Of a stretch of 61,818 bases of DNA, positions 7,842-16,876 are shown one piece after another. Under the pieces are notes generated by a model. That model was given only the letters and a program-made list of their open reading frames with translations. It made no database searches and was not told the DNA's origin. Numbering within the stretch: position 1 is the first letter of the stretch; each line of letters begins with the position of its first letter. A program made the translations under genes and the position numbers. Origin of the DNA: an uncultured Saprospiraceae bacterium (GTDB lineage: Bacteria > Bacteroidota > Bacteroidia > Chitinophagales > Saprospiraceae). The stretch lies in contig CALLWB010000037.1 of NCBI GenBank assembly GCA_938016265.1, positions 1-61,818 on the forward strand, read 5' to 3'.

Positions 7842-9140
7842 ATGGTCGAACTAATAAAAAAGAAGCGGGAAGGGCTCGAATTGAGCAAAGAAGAATATGC
7901 CTTTATTGTGAATGGCTTAGTATCTGGCAAAATACCAGACTACCAGCTCTCCGCCTTCATGATGGCCGTCTATTTTCAAGGGATGAACAGCGAAGAAACC
8001 GCCATCTTAACTGATTTGATGATGCGCTCCGGCGAATTGGTCGACCTTTCTGAAATAAAAGGAATAAAAGTAGACAAACATAGTACTGGCGGTGTAGGAG
8101 ACAAAACCACACTCATACTAGGCCCATTGGTCGCAGCAGCAGGAGTACCAGTGGCTAAAATGTCAGGAAGAGGCCTCGGCCACACCGGCGGCACCCTCGA
8201 CAAAATGGAATCCATCAAAGGCCTGTCAGTAGATATGTCGAAGGAGGAATTCATTAAAAAAATTCAAAAACACAACATCGCAATTTGTGGCCAAAGTAAA
8301 AGTCTCGTCCCAGCAGACAAAAAGTTATATTCACTTAGAGATGTAACGGCCACCGTGGAAAATATCTCCTTGATAGCTTCCAGTATAATGAGCAAAAAAC
8401 TGGCTTGCGGTGCAGATGCCATCGTCATAGACATCAAAGTAGGCAAAGGCGCCTACATGAAATCCGTCGAACAGGCAGAAGACCTGGCAAAAATGATGAC
8501 GGAAATCGGAGCAAAAATGGATAGAGCAGTCGTCGCCGTCGTTTCTTCTATGGATCAACCTTTGGGGTTTGCAGTGGGCAATGCCATAGAAGTAAAAGAA
8601 GCGATTGATACCCTTAAGGGGAATGGTCCTGAAGATTTGACCGAACTTTGCCTTAAACTAGGCAGTCATATGCTTGTTTTAGGAGAAGTTTGTGCTTCTT
8701 ATGAGGAAGGTGTAGAAAAATTGAAGGCGCTGATTGATTCAGGCGCTGCTTTCGCAAAATTCAAAGAATTGATAGCGGCTCAGGGAGGAGACCCAACTTA
8801 TGCAGACCAACCAGAATTGCTGCCCATTTCCAAATTTGAAAAGGCATTTGTCAGCGAAAAAGATGGATTTATTGTAGAATTGGACGCTCTAGATGTTGGA
8901 ATTGCCTCTATGAAGCTAGGAGCTGGCAGAGAAAATCAAGATAGCAAAATCGATTTTGGCGCTGGTATTCTCCTAAAAAAGAAAATAGGAGATCCTGTGA
9001 AAGCAGGAGAAACACTAGCGTTGATGTACTCCAATCAACAAGCAGACTTTATAAAAGCAGAACAGTTATTAGCGAAAGCTTTTACTATAAATACAAATGC
9101 GGCGAACAAAAAGCCGTTAATACTCAAAACTATTATGTAA
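7842..9140 (+). CDS. pdp: Pyrimidine-nucleoside (thymidine) phosphorylase
   Basis: A 432-residue cytosolic enzyme that splits thymidine, deoxyuridine or uridine with phosphate into base and (deoxy)ribose-1-phosphate. The family signature SGRGLGHTGGTLDKME is intact, preceded by the phosphate/K+ loop KHSTGGVGDKTT. SLRDVTATVENISLIASS and SKKLACGADAIVID follow in the expected order, and SMKLGAGR marks the C-terminal domain. Length (432) is closer to the Bacillus Pdp type than to the slightly longer E. coli DeoA, so the broader pyrimidine specificity is plausible; sequence alone cannot settle this. It begins two bases after deoB, which takes its product. Confidence 0.95.
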   Translation: MVELIKKKREGLELSKEEYAFIVNGLVSGKIPDYQLSAFMMAVYFQGMNSEETAILTDLMMRSGELVDLSEIKGIKVDKHSTGGVGDKTTLILGPLVAAAGVPVAKMSGRGLGHTGGTLDKMESIKGLSVDMSKEEFIKKIQKHNIAICGQSKSLVPADKKLYSLRDVTATVENISLIASSIMSKKLACGADAIVIDIKVGKGAYMKSVEQAEDLAKMMTEIGAKMDRAVVAVVSSMDQPLGFAVGNAIEVKEAIDTLKGNGPEDLTELCLKLGSHMLVLGEVCASYEEGVEKLKALIDSGAAFAKFKELIAAQGGDPTYADQPELLPISKFEKAFVSEKDGFIVELDALDVGIASMKLGAGRENQDSKIDFGAGILLKKKIGDPVKAGETLALMYSNQQADFIKAEQLLAKAFTINTNAANKKPLILKTIM

Positions 9141-9171
9141 TTTTCCCCTGATTTATTATAATAATACATAC

Positions 9172-10179
9172 ATGGCAAAAACTAAAAAGCGGCCTGCGCG
9201 CCCAACACAAAAACCAACACCGGCATCCCACCTCCAACGGAATGATGGAATTCCTTTCGATGCGAATCTTTTCAAGGGAATACATGTCAACAGAAGTGCC
9301 GTAGAACGACGGGGAGCAACCCTCGGCAAACGACGATCTGTGAAAAAGCAATGGCAAGCAGCCTGGCTATTGAAAGCAATCGGATTTATCGATTTGACCA
9401 CCTTAGCAGGAGATGATACTCCGGGGAATGTGCACCGACTTTGTGCAAAAGCACTGTCTCCAGTTAGACAAGACCTCCTCGACGCCCTAGGCATGGGAAA
9501 AGAAAAAATCACCACGGGCGCAGTCTGTGTTTATCACAACATGATCAAAGATGCTGTAAAAGGACTTCAAGGAGGAAAAATGCCAATCGCAGCAGTTTCC
9601 ACAGGATTCCCTGCCGGACAAATTCCTCTAAAGGAAAAACTCCAGCAAATCGAGCTTTCTGTAGCAGCAGGAGCAACGGAGATTGATATCGTTGTCAGCA
9701 GAAAACTAGTGCTCCAGTCTGATTGGAAAGGCCTATACAAGGAAGTAGCCGCCTGCCGAAAAGCTTGTGGAGACGCACACATGAAAACAATATTAGCCAC
9801 AGGAGAAATTCCTACCTATACGAAAGTCGCTAAAGCTAGCTGGGTATGCATGATGGCCGGATCCGACTTCATAAAAACAAGTACCGGAAAAGAAAGTGTC
9901 AACGCCACCATCCCTGTCAGCCTTGTCATGATCCGTGCAATCAGAGAATACCATCAATTGACAGGTTACAAAGTGGGTTTCAAACCTGCGGGTGGGATAC
10001 GGACAGCAAAACAAAGCCTAAACTGGTTGTTCCTCATCAAAGAGGAGCTAGGAGATGAATGGCTAAATCCAGAACTCTTCAGATTTGGTGCAAGTAGCTT
10101 ACTAGGAGATATCGAACGTCAGTTAGAACACTTCATCACTGGAAGATACTCTGCTTCTTACCGACACCCAATGGCCTAA
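9172..10179 (+). CDS. deoC: Deoxyribose-phosphate aldolase
   Basis: This enzyme cleaves 2-deoxyribose-5-phosphate to glyceraldehyde-3-phosphate and acetaldehyde. It is a class I aldolase and all three catalytic residues are visible: Asp172 in ATEIDIVV, the Schiff-base Lys235 in DFIKTSTGK and the proton-relay Lys271 in GFKPAGGIRT. At 335 residues it is longer than the ~250-residue E. coli enzyme. The extra 70-80 residues are a basic N-terminal extension (KTKKRPARPTQKP ...), so it looks like the longer DERA subtype also known from animals. It lies 31 bases after pdp and just before the aldehyde dehydrogenase, which can remove its acetaldehyde product. Confidence 0.95.
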   Translation: MAKTKKRPARPTQKPTPASHLQRNDGIPFDANLFKGIHVNRSAVERRGATLGKRRSVKKQWQAAWLLKAIGFIDLTTLAGDDTPGNVHRLCAKALSPVRQDLLDALGMGKEKITTGAVCVYHNMIKDAVKGLQGGKMPIAAVSTGFPAGQIPLKEKLQQIELSVAAGATEIDIVVSRKLVLQSDWKGLYKEVAACRKACGDAHMKTILATGEIPTYTKVAKASWVCMMAGSDFIKTSTGKESVNATIPVSLVMIRAIREYHQLTGYKVGFKPAGGIRTAKQSLNWLFLIKEELGDEWLNPELFRFGASSLLGDIERQLEHFITGRYSASYRHPMA

Positions 10180-10207
10180 TCTTGCAACCTGAAAAAATTA
10201 AATTGTA

Positions 10208-12601
10208 ATGAAAATTAAAGAAATATACGATACTATGGCCTACGGACCTGCTCCAGAAAGCGCCGCTCCAGCAATTGAATTTCTTGAAGCACACAAAAGA
10301 ACGTTCAAGCTGTTCATCAATGGAAAATGGAAGGCTCCAACTTCTAAAAAATACTTCGATACGATCAACCCTGCTACTAAAGAAAAATTAGGCGTATTAG
10401 CAGAAGCCAACGAAAAAGATGTAAATGCTGCTGTAGCTGCAGCGAATAAAGCGCTTCCAAAATGGATTGAAATCGGAGCACACCAACGGGCAAGATATAT
10501 GTATGCCCTAGCTCGTCAAATTCAAAAACACTCCCGTCTATTTGCCGTGTTGGAATCCATCGACAACGGCAAACCGATCCGAGAAACAAGGGATATCGAT
10601 ATACCACTAGTAGCACGCCACTTCTACCATCATGCCGGTTGGGCACAACTCCGTGACACCGACTTAAAAGAGTATAAAGAGGTAGGTGTTGTAGGGCAAA
10701 TCATCCCCTGGAACTTCCCATTATTGATGTTGAGCTGGAAAATTGCGCCTGCATTGGCTATGGGAAATACCTTGGTATTAAAACCAGCAGAATACACCTC
10801 ACTTACCGCCTTGCTGTTTGCAGAGATTTGTGAACAAATTGGATTGCCAGACGGTGTAGTCAACATTATCACAGGTGACGGAAAAACTGGCGCACTGTTG
10901 GTCAATCATCCTGATGTACAAAAAATCGCTTTCACCGGATCAACTGGTGTGGGTAAAATAATACAGCGTGCTATTGCCGGTACAGGCAAAAAAGTATCCT
11001 TAGAACTAGGCGGAAAATCGCCATTTATTGTCTTTGAAGACGCAGATTTGGACAGCGTGGTAGAGGGAGTAGTCAATGCTATTTGGTTCAATCAAGGACA
11101 AGTTTGCTGCGCAGGTTCTAGACTATTGGTCCAGGAAAGTGTGGCAGAAAAACTCTACAAAAAGATCCGTGCCCGCATGGAAAAACTTCGTATCGGCGAT
11201 TCGCTGGACAAGTGTATAGACATGGGCGCTATCGTTGATAAATCGCAATTGAAAGTCATCACTGACTTGGTGCAGCAAGGAGTAGACGAAGGGTCTAAAA
11301 TGTGGCAGCCAAGTTGGGCTTGTCCGAAGGAAGGGTATTTCTACCCTCCTACCCTATTTACCAATGTTTCGCCGTCTGCAACCGTTGCTCAGGAAGAAAT
11401 TTTTGGACCAGTACTGGTAGCAATGACATTCAGATCACACAAAGAAGCAGTAAAACTAGCCAACAATACCCGCTACGGATTAGCAAGTAGCCTTTGGACA
11501 GAAAATATCAACCTGGCCCTAGACATTGCCCCACAGATCAAAGCAGGAACCGTATGGATCAATTGTACCAATGTATTTGACGCAGCCTCCGGTTTTGGCG
11601 GCTACCGAGAATCCGGTTTTGGACGTGAAGGAGGCATCGAAGGATTGCATGAATATATGAAACCAAGGATTGAGTCCGAGTTTTCTGACAAACCGTTTAC
11701 CAAAAAAGTATCGGACAAACCGCAGGCTAAAAAGAATGGTACCAATGGCCAGGTGGGCATTGACCGAACTGTCAAAATGTATTATGGAGGCAAGCAGGCA
11801 AGACCTGATGGCGGATATAGTACTAAGATTTACAACCCTTTCGGGGAATGTATCGGTGAAGTGTCCAAAGGAAATAGAAAAGACCTTAGAAATGCAGTCG
11901 AAGCCGCCCACAAAAATGGAAGTTGGGGAGGAAAAACTGGACATTCAAGAGCACAGGTGCTTTATTATCTAGCAGAAAACCTAATGATCCGCCGGGAAGA
12001 ATTTGCCGACAGATTGGTGCAAATGACCAATCAAACGAAAGCAGACGCTTATCAGGAAGTAGATTTATCAATAGAACGGATTTACACCTATGCAGCTCAA
12101 GCCGACAAGTATGACGGATTGGTGCACCACACCACCCATCGCAATGTAACACTTGCCATGCCGGAGTCAATTGGAGTTATGGCAATTATTTGCCCAGACG
12201 AATTCCCATTATTAGGATTTATCTCAACGGTAATTCCAGCAATAACTATGGGGAACAATGTGATTGTAATTCCTTCAGAGAAACATCCATTTTCTGCTAC
12301 TGACTTCTACCAGGTACTGGAGACTTCCGATGTCCCTGCGGGCACCGTGAATATCATCACCGGAAGCAAGGAAGAATTGACAGAAGTACTAGCCAAACAT
12401 GATGATGTGGATGGTATTTGGTATTTTGGTACAAAAGAAGGTAGTAAAAATGTAGAATTATTGTCTGCAGATAATATGAAACGGAACTGGGTGAACTACG
12501 GCAAACATAGAAATTGGTTAAACACCGCACATGGAGAAGGAAAAACCTTCTTGCGACATGCCAGCCAGATCAAAAACATCTGGATTCCTTATGGCGCTTA
12601 A
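10208..12601 (+). CDS. Two-domain aldehyde dehydrogenase (ALDH16 type)
   Basis: This 797-residue protein has two ALDH domains in tandem, the hallmark of the ALDH16 family. Domain 1 (about 25-490) is complete and should be active: Glu266 in LELGGKSP, catalytic Cys300 in FNQGQVCCAGSR, the cofactor loop FTGSTGVGK and EEIFGPV. Domain 2 (about 510-797) keeps the N-terminal Rossmann part (GVMAIICPDEFPLLGF, PAGTVNIITG) but ends after YFGTKEGS and has no catalytic Cys or Glu region, so it is a non-catalytic pseudo-ALDH domain, as known for ALDH16 proteins. Its place directly behind deoC suggests that acetaldehyde, or another aldehyde from deoxyribose breakdown, is its substrate; that is inference from context. 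Confidence 0.92.
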   Translation: MKIKEIYDTMAYGPAPESAAPAIEFLEAHKRTFKLFINGKWKAPTSKKYFDTINPATKEKLGVLAEANEKDVNAAVAAANKALPKWIEIGAHQRARYMYALARQIQKHSRLFAVLESIDNGKPIRETRDIDIPLVARHFYHHAGWAQLRDTDLKEYKEVGVVGQIIPWNFPLLMLSWKIAPALAMGNTLVLKPAEYTSLTALLFAEICEQIGLPDGVVNIITGDGKTGALLVNHPDVQKIAFTGSTGVGKIIQRAIAGTGKKVSLELGGKSPFIVFEDADLDSVVEGVVNAIWFNQGQVCCAGSRLLVQESVAEKLYKKIRARMEKLRIGDSLDKCIDMGAIVDKSQLKVITDLVQQGVDEGSKMWQPSWACPKEGYFYPPTLFTNVSPSATVAQEEIFGPVLVAMTFRSHKEAVKLANNTRYGLASSLWTENINLALDIAPQIKAGTVWINCTNVFDAASGFGGYRESGFGREGGIEGLHEYMKPRIESEFSDKPFTKKVSDKPQAKKNGTNGQVGIDRTVKMYYGGKQARPDGGYSTKIYNPFGECIGEVSKGNRKDLRNAVEAAHKNGSWGGKTGHSRAQVLYYLAENLMIRREEFADRLVQMTNQTKADAYQEVDLSIERIYTYAAQADKYDGLVHHTTHRNVTLAMPESIGVMAIICPDEFPLLGFISTVIPAITMGNNVIVIPSEKHPFSATDFYQVLETSDVPAGTVNIITGSKEELTEVLAKHDDVDGIWYFGTKEGSKNVELLSADNMKRNWVNYGKHRNWLNTAHGEGKTFLRHASQIKNIWIPYGA

Positions 12602-12643
12602 TTTTTTAAATAAATTTAATTGATAACAAGAAAGAAATAAGAT

Positions 12644-13345
12644 ATGTCTAGTATTCATATAGAAGCAAAAGTCGGTGATGTCGCAGAAACAATACTGCTA
12701 CCTGGCGATCCACTTCGAGCAAAACATGTAGCAGAAACCTTATTGGAAGATGCTTTTTGTTTTAATAAGGTCAGAAACATGTTTGGCTATACCGGATTTT
12801 ATAAAGGCAAAAGAGTGTCAATACAAGGCTCTGGTATGGGAATGGGTAGTACTGCAATTTATGTAAATGAATTGATCAATACCTACAAGGTGAAAAATTT
12901 GATTCGTGTAGGTACTTGTGGCGCCATCCAGGAAAAACTGAATGTTGGTCAAGTCATTCTAGCGATGAGTGCGTCAGGAGATTCTGGTGCGAACATGACT
13001 CATTTTGGTGGACTGCACTACGCGGCGACTGCTGATTTTGATTTATTGCAACGGGCCTATCAGAAAGCGCTGGAATTGAAAATTAACACCTTACAAGGGT
13101 CGATATTCAGTACCAACACCTTTTATGACGATGACCCTAAGCGATGGGATATCTGGGAACAGCATGGCATTTTAGGGGTAGAGATGGAAACGCAAATTTT
13201 GTTTACCCTGAGCAAAAGACTAGGAGCAAAAGCCTTGTCTATTCTTACGGTAAGTGACAATATTCGCACGGGCGCCTCTGCTAGCTCAAAAGATAGAGAA
13301 CAGTCGTACATGGATATGATGAAGATTGCACTGGAATTGGCCTAG
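12644..13345 (+). CDS. deoD: Purine-nucleoside phosphorylase (DeoD type)
   Basis: A 233-residue enzyme of the hexameric DeoD family, cleaving purine (deoxy)nucleosides with phosphate. The visible family features are PGDPLRA (phosphate-binding arginine), QGSGMGMGSTAIY, LIRVGTCGAI, GVEMET (ribose-binding) and TVSDNIRTG (catalytic Asp). Length is typical (about 235). It is the last gene of the deo operon, 42 bases after the dehydrogenase and followed by a strong terminator. With pdp and deoB it feeds both pyrimidine and purine deoxynucleosides into the same deoxyribose-phosphate path. Confidence 0.96.
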   Translation: MSSIHIEAKVGDVAETILLPGDPLRAKHVAETLLEDAFCFNKVRNMFGYTGFYKGKRVSIQGSGMGMGSTAIYVNELINTYKVKNLIRVGTCGAIQEKLNVGQVILAMSASGDSGANMTHFGGLHYAATADFDLLQRAYQKALELKINTLQGSIFSTNTFYDDDPKRWDIWEQHGILGVEMETQILFTLSKRLGAKALSILTVSDNIRTGASASSKDREQSYMDMMKIALELA

Positions 13346-13388
13346 GGATATATTCCTGGTTGCCATTTTTAGTTTCAAATAAGAAAAG

Positions 13389-13434
13389 AAACCCCACTCT
13401 GAAGTAATTCTGGAGTGGGGTTTTTATTTTTTTC
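13389..13434 (+). terminator. Rho-independent terminator of the deo operon
   Basis: The stem CCCCACTC/GAGTGGGG, extended by flanking A-T pairs, has a 13-base loop and is followed by a long T tract. It lies 44 bases after deoD. Because of the A tract upstream it may also stop the convergent M50 gene. Confidence 0.88.
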
Positions 13435-13453
13435 GGACTATTCAGCGAGGCAA

Positions 13454-14170
13454 TTATGCCTTATTCCGATAGGCAATCTTCATGCTAACCACAAAAATCA
13501 ACAAACAAAATACAAACAACAATGCCCCCCAAAACCAGAAAGGACCGCCCAATTGTTCGGCAATCGCTCCAGTATCTGAATGATGGGTTTTGCCAGCAAC
13601 TTCCACTGATCCGGTAAACAAATAACCAAACGTTCTCGTCAAGGTATCCGCCAACATCTGTACGCCCATAAATTGAATTAAGAATTGATGCAGTCCTGGC
13701 GTTCCTTTTCTTGAAATAATTAAAAACAAAATGCCCATAGCACCAATACTAATCATCCCAAATGGAGAACGCACCCAAATCAATGTTCCAATTAATAAAA
13801 ACAGACTCAGGACTAAAAATCCTCTTGAAGAGCCTTTTACAGAACGTCCACATAAAATAAACAAACCGCCTGCAATAGATGGCCCAACCAAACCACCCGC
13901 AGCAACCAATGCTCTTGGAATCCCTTCCCCAACTCCAGAACTCCAGGCCAAGCCTGAAGCATTGGAGAAAATTTCTAATTTCAGAAAGGTACCTCCCACC
14001 AACATTGCCATTAATCCATGCCCCATTTCATGAATGTAGGTCGTCAAAATAACAAAGGGCCAAAGGATATAATTCCCATTAGGAATCATTGGTAAAAAGA
14101 AAGTAATTATTCCTGCCAGGATCAATATCAAAAAAGCGTTGCCTTTTTGTTCTTCAGCTAATTCTGTCAT
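13454..14170 (-). CDS. M50-type membrane metallopeptidase
   Basis: A 238-residue integral membrane protein with about six hydrophobic segments. The zinc motif HEMGH (His47, Glu48, His51) lies at the end of an early membrane helix ([20 protein letters not shown]), as in site-2-protease-like M50 proteins. The following ASGLAWSSG and GLVGPSIAGGLFIL resemble the M50B-like subgroup of small bacterial proteins. No PDZ domain and no clear second metal-ligand motif of the classical S2P type are visible, so the substrate and even proteolysis are unproven. It converges on the deo operon and is a single gene. Confidence 0.8.
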   Translation of the reverse strand: MTELAEEQKGNAFLILILAGIITFFLPMIPNGNYILWPFVILTTYIHEMGHGLMAMLVGGTFLKLEIFSNASGLAWSSGVGEGIPRALVAAGGLVGPSIAGGLFILCGRSVKGSSRGFLVLSLFLLIGTLIWVRSPFGMISIGAMGILFLIISRKGTPGLHQFLIQFMGVQMLADTLTRTFGYLFTGSVEVAGKTHHSDTGAIAEQLGGPFWFWGALLFVFCLLIFVVSMKIAYRNKA

Positions 14171-14254
14171 ATCTTTTCTGCCTTTAGTCTAAATATTGGA
14201 TTCCTATAAAATTATATTAACCTCCTAGTTTACTGCTTGTAGCTTTTAGGAACT

Positions 14255-14307
14255 GGTCTCCTTTCCATTAACCTTTTCGTCGGCAAAAATGTTCCCCTTG
14301 CCCAAAC
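14255..14307. repeat. Possible diverged copy of the intergenic palindromic repeat
   Basis: The sequence GGTCTCCTTTCCATTAACC is followed by a TTTT...AAAA core and TTCCCCTTGCCCAAAC. The order and spacing match the copies at 3556 and 6468, but the hairpin is largely lost. Confidence 0.35.
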
Positions 14308-14325
14308 AAAACATCTTTAAATTGT

Positions 14326-15879
14326 TTATTTGACGGTATAAAGCACAGAATATTGATAACCAACAGTAATTGCTCCTTCAGCATTTTGTACCATTAAACG
14401 CATGCGATCACTTCCTGTGTCCGCAATGGCCTGGTGGCTGCCATTGAAAGTAGCATAAGGGCCACTTACAATAAGATTAATACTTCCATTTAAATCACGA
14501 ACTCCAGTAAAATTGGAAGCAATTGGAAGGGTAACATAGATAAACCCATTACCATCAGCAACCCAATCCACGAAAATAGTACCGGCAAGATGAACTTGAT
14601 TACCTACTCGCAAATAGTTATGCGTCTCCACAGAATTGATACCACCTACACTAGCATTGATCTCCGTAACTGTAGGGGTATATGTCCCTGATGCTAATGT
14701 AGTTCCGCCAGATTGCGCGATGGTAATCGTCGATCCGCTTTCCGTAACAGAAATACCGCTACCTCCATTTATAGTAACATCCGTTCCAGACTCCATATTC
14801 AAAATCGAAGAATTTGAGCCTCCCGCAGAAACCGTTAGATTTTGATTGTCCGTCCCTGTCCCATCTCCTGATGCGTTGATCGTCATTGTATTTCCAATTT
14901 CAGTAATTTGGATATTGGTTCCTTCTTGAATGGTGATGTCTGATCCATTTTCCATGTTCAGTATCGAGGTAGTGGTTGTTCCGGCTCCTAGGGTCAAATT
15001 TTGATTATCGGTGCCTGTTCCGTCTCCGGTAGCTGTGATGGTTAAATTATTTCCTGATTCGGTTAACTGAATGTTGTTACCTTCGATTAGCGTGATGTCT
15101 GATCCGCTTTCCATATTTAATATCGACGTGGTGGTTGTTCCCGCTCCTAGAGTTAGATTTTGATTGTCCGTCCCTGTTCCATCCCCTGATGCATTGATCG
15201 TCATTGTATTTCCAGATTCAGTGATTTGGATATTGGTTCCTTCTTGAATCGTGATGTCTGATCCATTTTCCATGTTCAGTATCGAGGTAGTGGTTGTTCC
15301 GGCTCCTAGGGTCAAATTTTGATTATCGGTGCCTGTTCCGTCTCCAGTCGCTGTGATGGTTAAGTTATTTCCTGATTCTGTTAACTGAATGTTGTTACCT
15401 TCGATTAGCGTGATATCTGATCCGCTTTCCATATTTAATATCGACGTGGTGGTTGTTCCCGCTCCTAGAGTGAGGTTTTGATTGTCCGTCCCTGTTCCGT
15501 CTCCTGATGCACTAATCGTTAGGTTGTTTCCTGATTCGGTAAATTGAATATTGTTTCCTTCGGTTAAGGTGATGTTTGATCCACCGTTTATTTGCAGGAT
15601 GGCTGTAGAGACAGTTCCTGCTCCTAGTGTTAAATTTTGATTGTCCGTTCCTACGAGTGGTTCCGGCATGTGTCGCACGATTCCAGTATTTGGATCAACT
15701 ACCAAAACACTGGTTTCTGAGGGAGAGAACCCTTGCAATCCCTCAATTTTAAGTGGATCGCCGGAAGTTGACTTTATGTGAAGAGTATTTGTTGGAGTCG
15801 TGGTTCCAATACCAACATTTTGGGAAATTCCGTTTAGGGCAAACAGAATCCCTACTATTAATAGTAATACGTTTTTCAT
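14326..15879 (-). CDS. Exported tail-fibre-like repeat protein
   Basis: A 517-residue protein with a signal peptide (MKNVLLLIVGILFALNGIS). The first mature segment, NVGIGTTTPTNTLHIKS, is the motif that opens many Bacteroidota fibre proteins and also occurs in the large fibre genes at 26-50 kb. Residues 77-393 are six 53-residue beta units starting TDNQNLT(L/V); units 2-3 are repeated almost exactly as units 4-5. The last 125 residues (SGTYTPTVTEINA ... YSVLYTVK) look like a compact receptor-binding or trimer-tip beta domain of phage-fibre style. The protein is therefore probably a secreted trimeric beta-fibre. No phage genes are nearby, so it is likely a cellular surface protein. It has its own leader and no operon partner. 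Confidence 0.8.
   Translation of the reverse strand: MKNVLLLIVGILFALNGISQNVGIGTTTPTNTLHIKSTSGDPLKIEGLQGFSPSETSVLVVDPNTGIVRHMPEPLVGTDNQNLTLGAGTVSTAILQINGGSNITLTEGNNIQFTESGNNLTISASGDGTGTDNQNLTLGAGTTTTSILNMESGSDITLIEGNNIQLTESGNNLTITATGDGTGTDNQNLTLGAGTTTTSILNMENGSDITIQEGTNIQITESGNTMTINASGDGTGTDNQNLTLGAGTTTTSILNMESGSDITLIEGNNIQLTESGNNLTITATGDGTGTDNQNLTLGAGTTTTSILNMENGSDITIQEGTNIQITEIGNTMTINASGDGTGTDNQNLTVSAGGSNSSILNMESGTDVTINGGSGISVTESGSTITIAQSGGTTLASGTYTPTVTEINASVGGINSVETHNYLRVGNQVHLAGTIFVDWVADGNGFIYVTLPIASNFTGVRDLNGSINLIVSGPYATFNGSHQAIADTGSDRMRLMVQNAEGAITVGYQYSVLYTVK
14857..15492 (-). repeat. 318-bp tandem duplication inside the fibre gene
   Basis: Two consecutive 318-bp blocks, 15175-15492 and 14857-15174, each encode two 53-residue units (TLIEGNNIQLTESGNNLTI type and TIQEGTNIQITESGNTMTI type). 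The protein copies differ by one residue (a Ser in unit 3 is Ile in unit 5), which points to a recent duplication. Confidence 0.85.
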
Positions 15880-15900
15880 GGTAGATTTTTAAGGTAATTT

Positions 15901-15934
15901 GATTGTAATATTGTTGATTGTAATATTGTTGATT
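15901..15934. repeat. 15-bp tandem repeat in the leader of the fibre gene
   Basis: GATTGTAATATTGTT occurs twice back to back, followed by a third partial GATT. It lies 22-55 bases upstream of the ATG at 15879. An effect on promoter spacing is possible but not shown. Confidence 0.7.
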
Positions 15935-16077
15935 CTAGTCTGCTAGGACAAGAAGAACAGGACTAAAATAGTGATTTACATTAAGTTTTTATACAATTCC
16001 AATTGAATTGATTTATTCTATAGTAACAATTGTGGAACTGTGGATGGCATTGGCGGTATCAACTATTGGGAGTGCTA

Positions 16078-16860
16078 TCAGCTAATAAAAACATAGACTA
16101 TACACAAACACCCAAGTTGTTTGTTTACTGACACCCCTAGGGAGTATTTCCTAAGTTTTGAGCTTAGCAATTCTTTTCTGACCGATTTTATTTCAAGGGA
16201 TTTCCCAGTTTGCCAGGTTAAAGATAACTGTCGATAGGCCATTTTTTTTGCTGCCAATTCTTTGCCAATTTGACTTATGGTAGGGTTGACATCCAGCCGC
16301 TGCAACTGCTGCGTAGACATTTTGCTGATCTTTGTAGTGAGTTGGTTGGTTGCGTCTAGCTCTATGTGCGCGAGTGGTGGTAGATTTCTTTTGGAGCGGA
16401 GCTCGGTTATTTTATTAATTGCTTTTTGTTTTTCTTCAGCTATGTCTAATACTGGCAATTGCTCCATGAAAACCTGTGTAATAAAAAGTATTCCTTTTTG
16501 ATCTCGAACGACTCCCATTCCAACATGGGTGTATGATTTGTTGAGAATATTTTTTCGGTGGCCCGGTGAATTCATTAATCCGACATGACATTTTTGGAGA
16601 TCACCGCCCATAGCAACATTCTCTGCTACTGCGAGGAAGGGCAATCCTGCTCGTTTTACACGGTCTCCTACCGATCCGGTTTTGGGACTGTCATGATAGA
16701 TATCATTGAAATGGAGCATTTCTATAGAATGGAGTGCTGCGACTTCAGTGATGTCTGACATTGCGGAGAGGGGTGGTTTTTTGCGATTTTGTCGTTCTTG
16801 ATTGACAAGTTGGAGCAAGGTGGATTCGAGGTTTTGTGTCCTTGTATATTTGTTTTGCAT
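16078..16860 (-). CDS. CAP (SCP/PR1-like) domain protein
   Basis: A 260-residue protein. Residues 10-130 are a CAP domain: LLQLVNQERQNRKKPPL, then AALHSIEMLHFNDIYHDSP (cavity histidine), AENVAMGG (cavity glutamate), NSPGHRKNIL (second histidine) and HVGMGVVRDQKGILFITQVF as the final strands. The C-terminal half (residues 140-260) is a charged helical region with TTKISKMSTQQLQRL. CAP proteins are usually secreted, but from the only good start (ATG at 16860) there is no signal peptide, which is odd. Either it stays inside the cell or the true N-terminus has been lost. A transposase-like remnant lies immediately upstream. Confidence 0.8.
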   Translation of the reverse strand: MQNKYTRTQNLESTLLQLVNQERQNRKKPPLSAMSDITEVAALHSIEMLHFNDIYHDSPKTGSVGDRVKRAGLPFLAVAENVAMGGDLQKCHVGLMNSPGHRKNILNKSYTHVGMGVVRDQKGILFITQVFMEQLPVLDIAEEKQKAINKITELRSKRNLPPLAHIELDATNQLTTKISKMSTQQLQRLDVNPTISQIGKELAAKKMAYRQLSLTWQTGKSLEIKSVRKELLSSKLRKYSLGVSVNKQLGCLCIVYVFIS

Positions 16861-16876
16861 GGATGTTTTACGGCAC

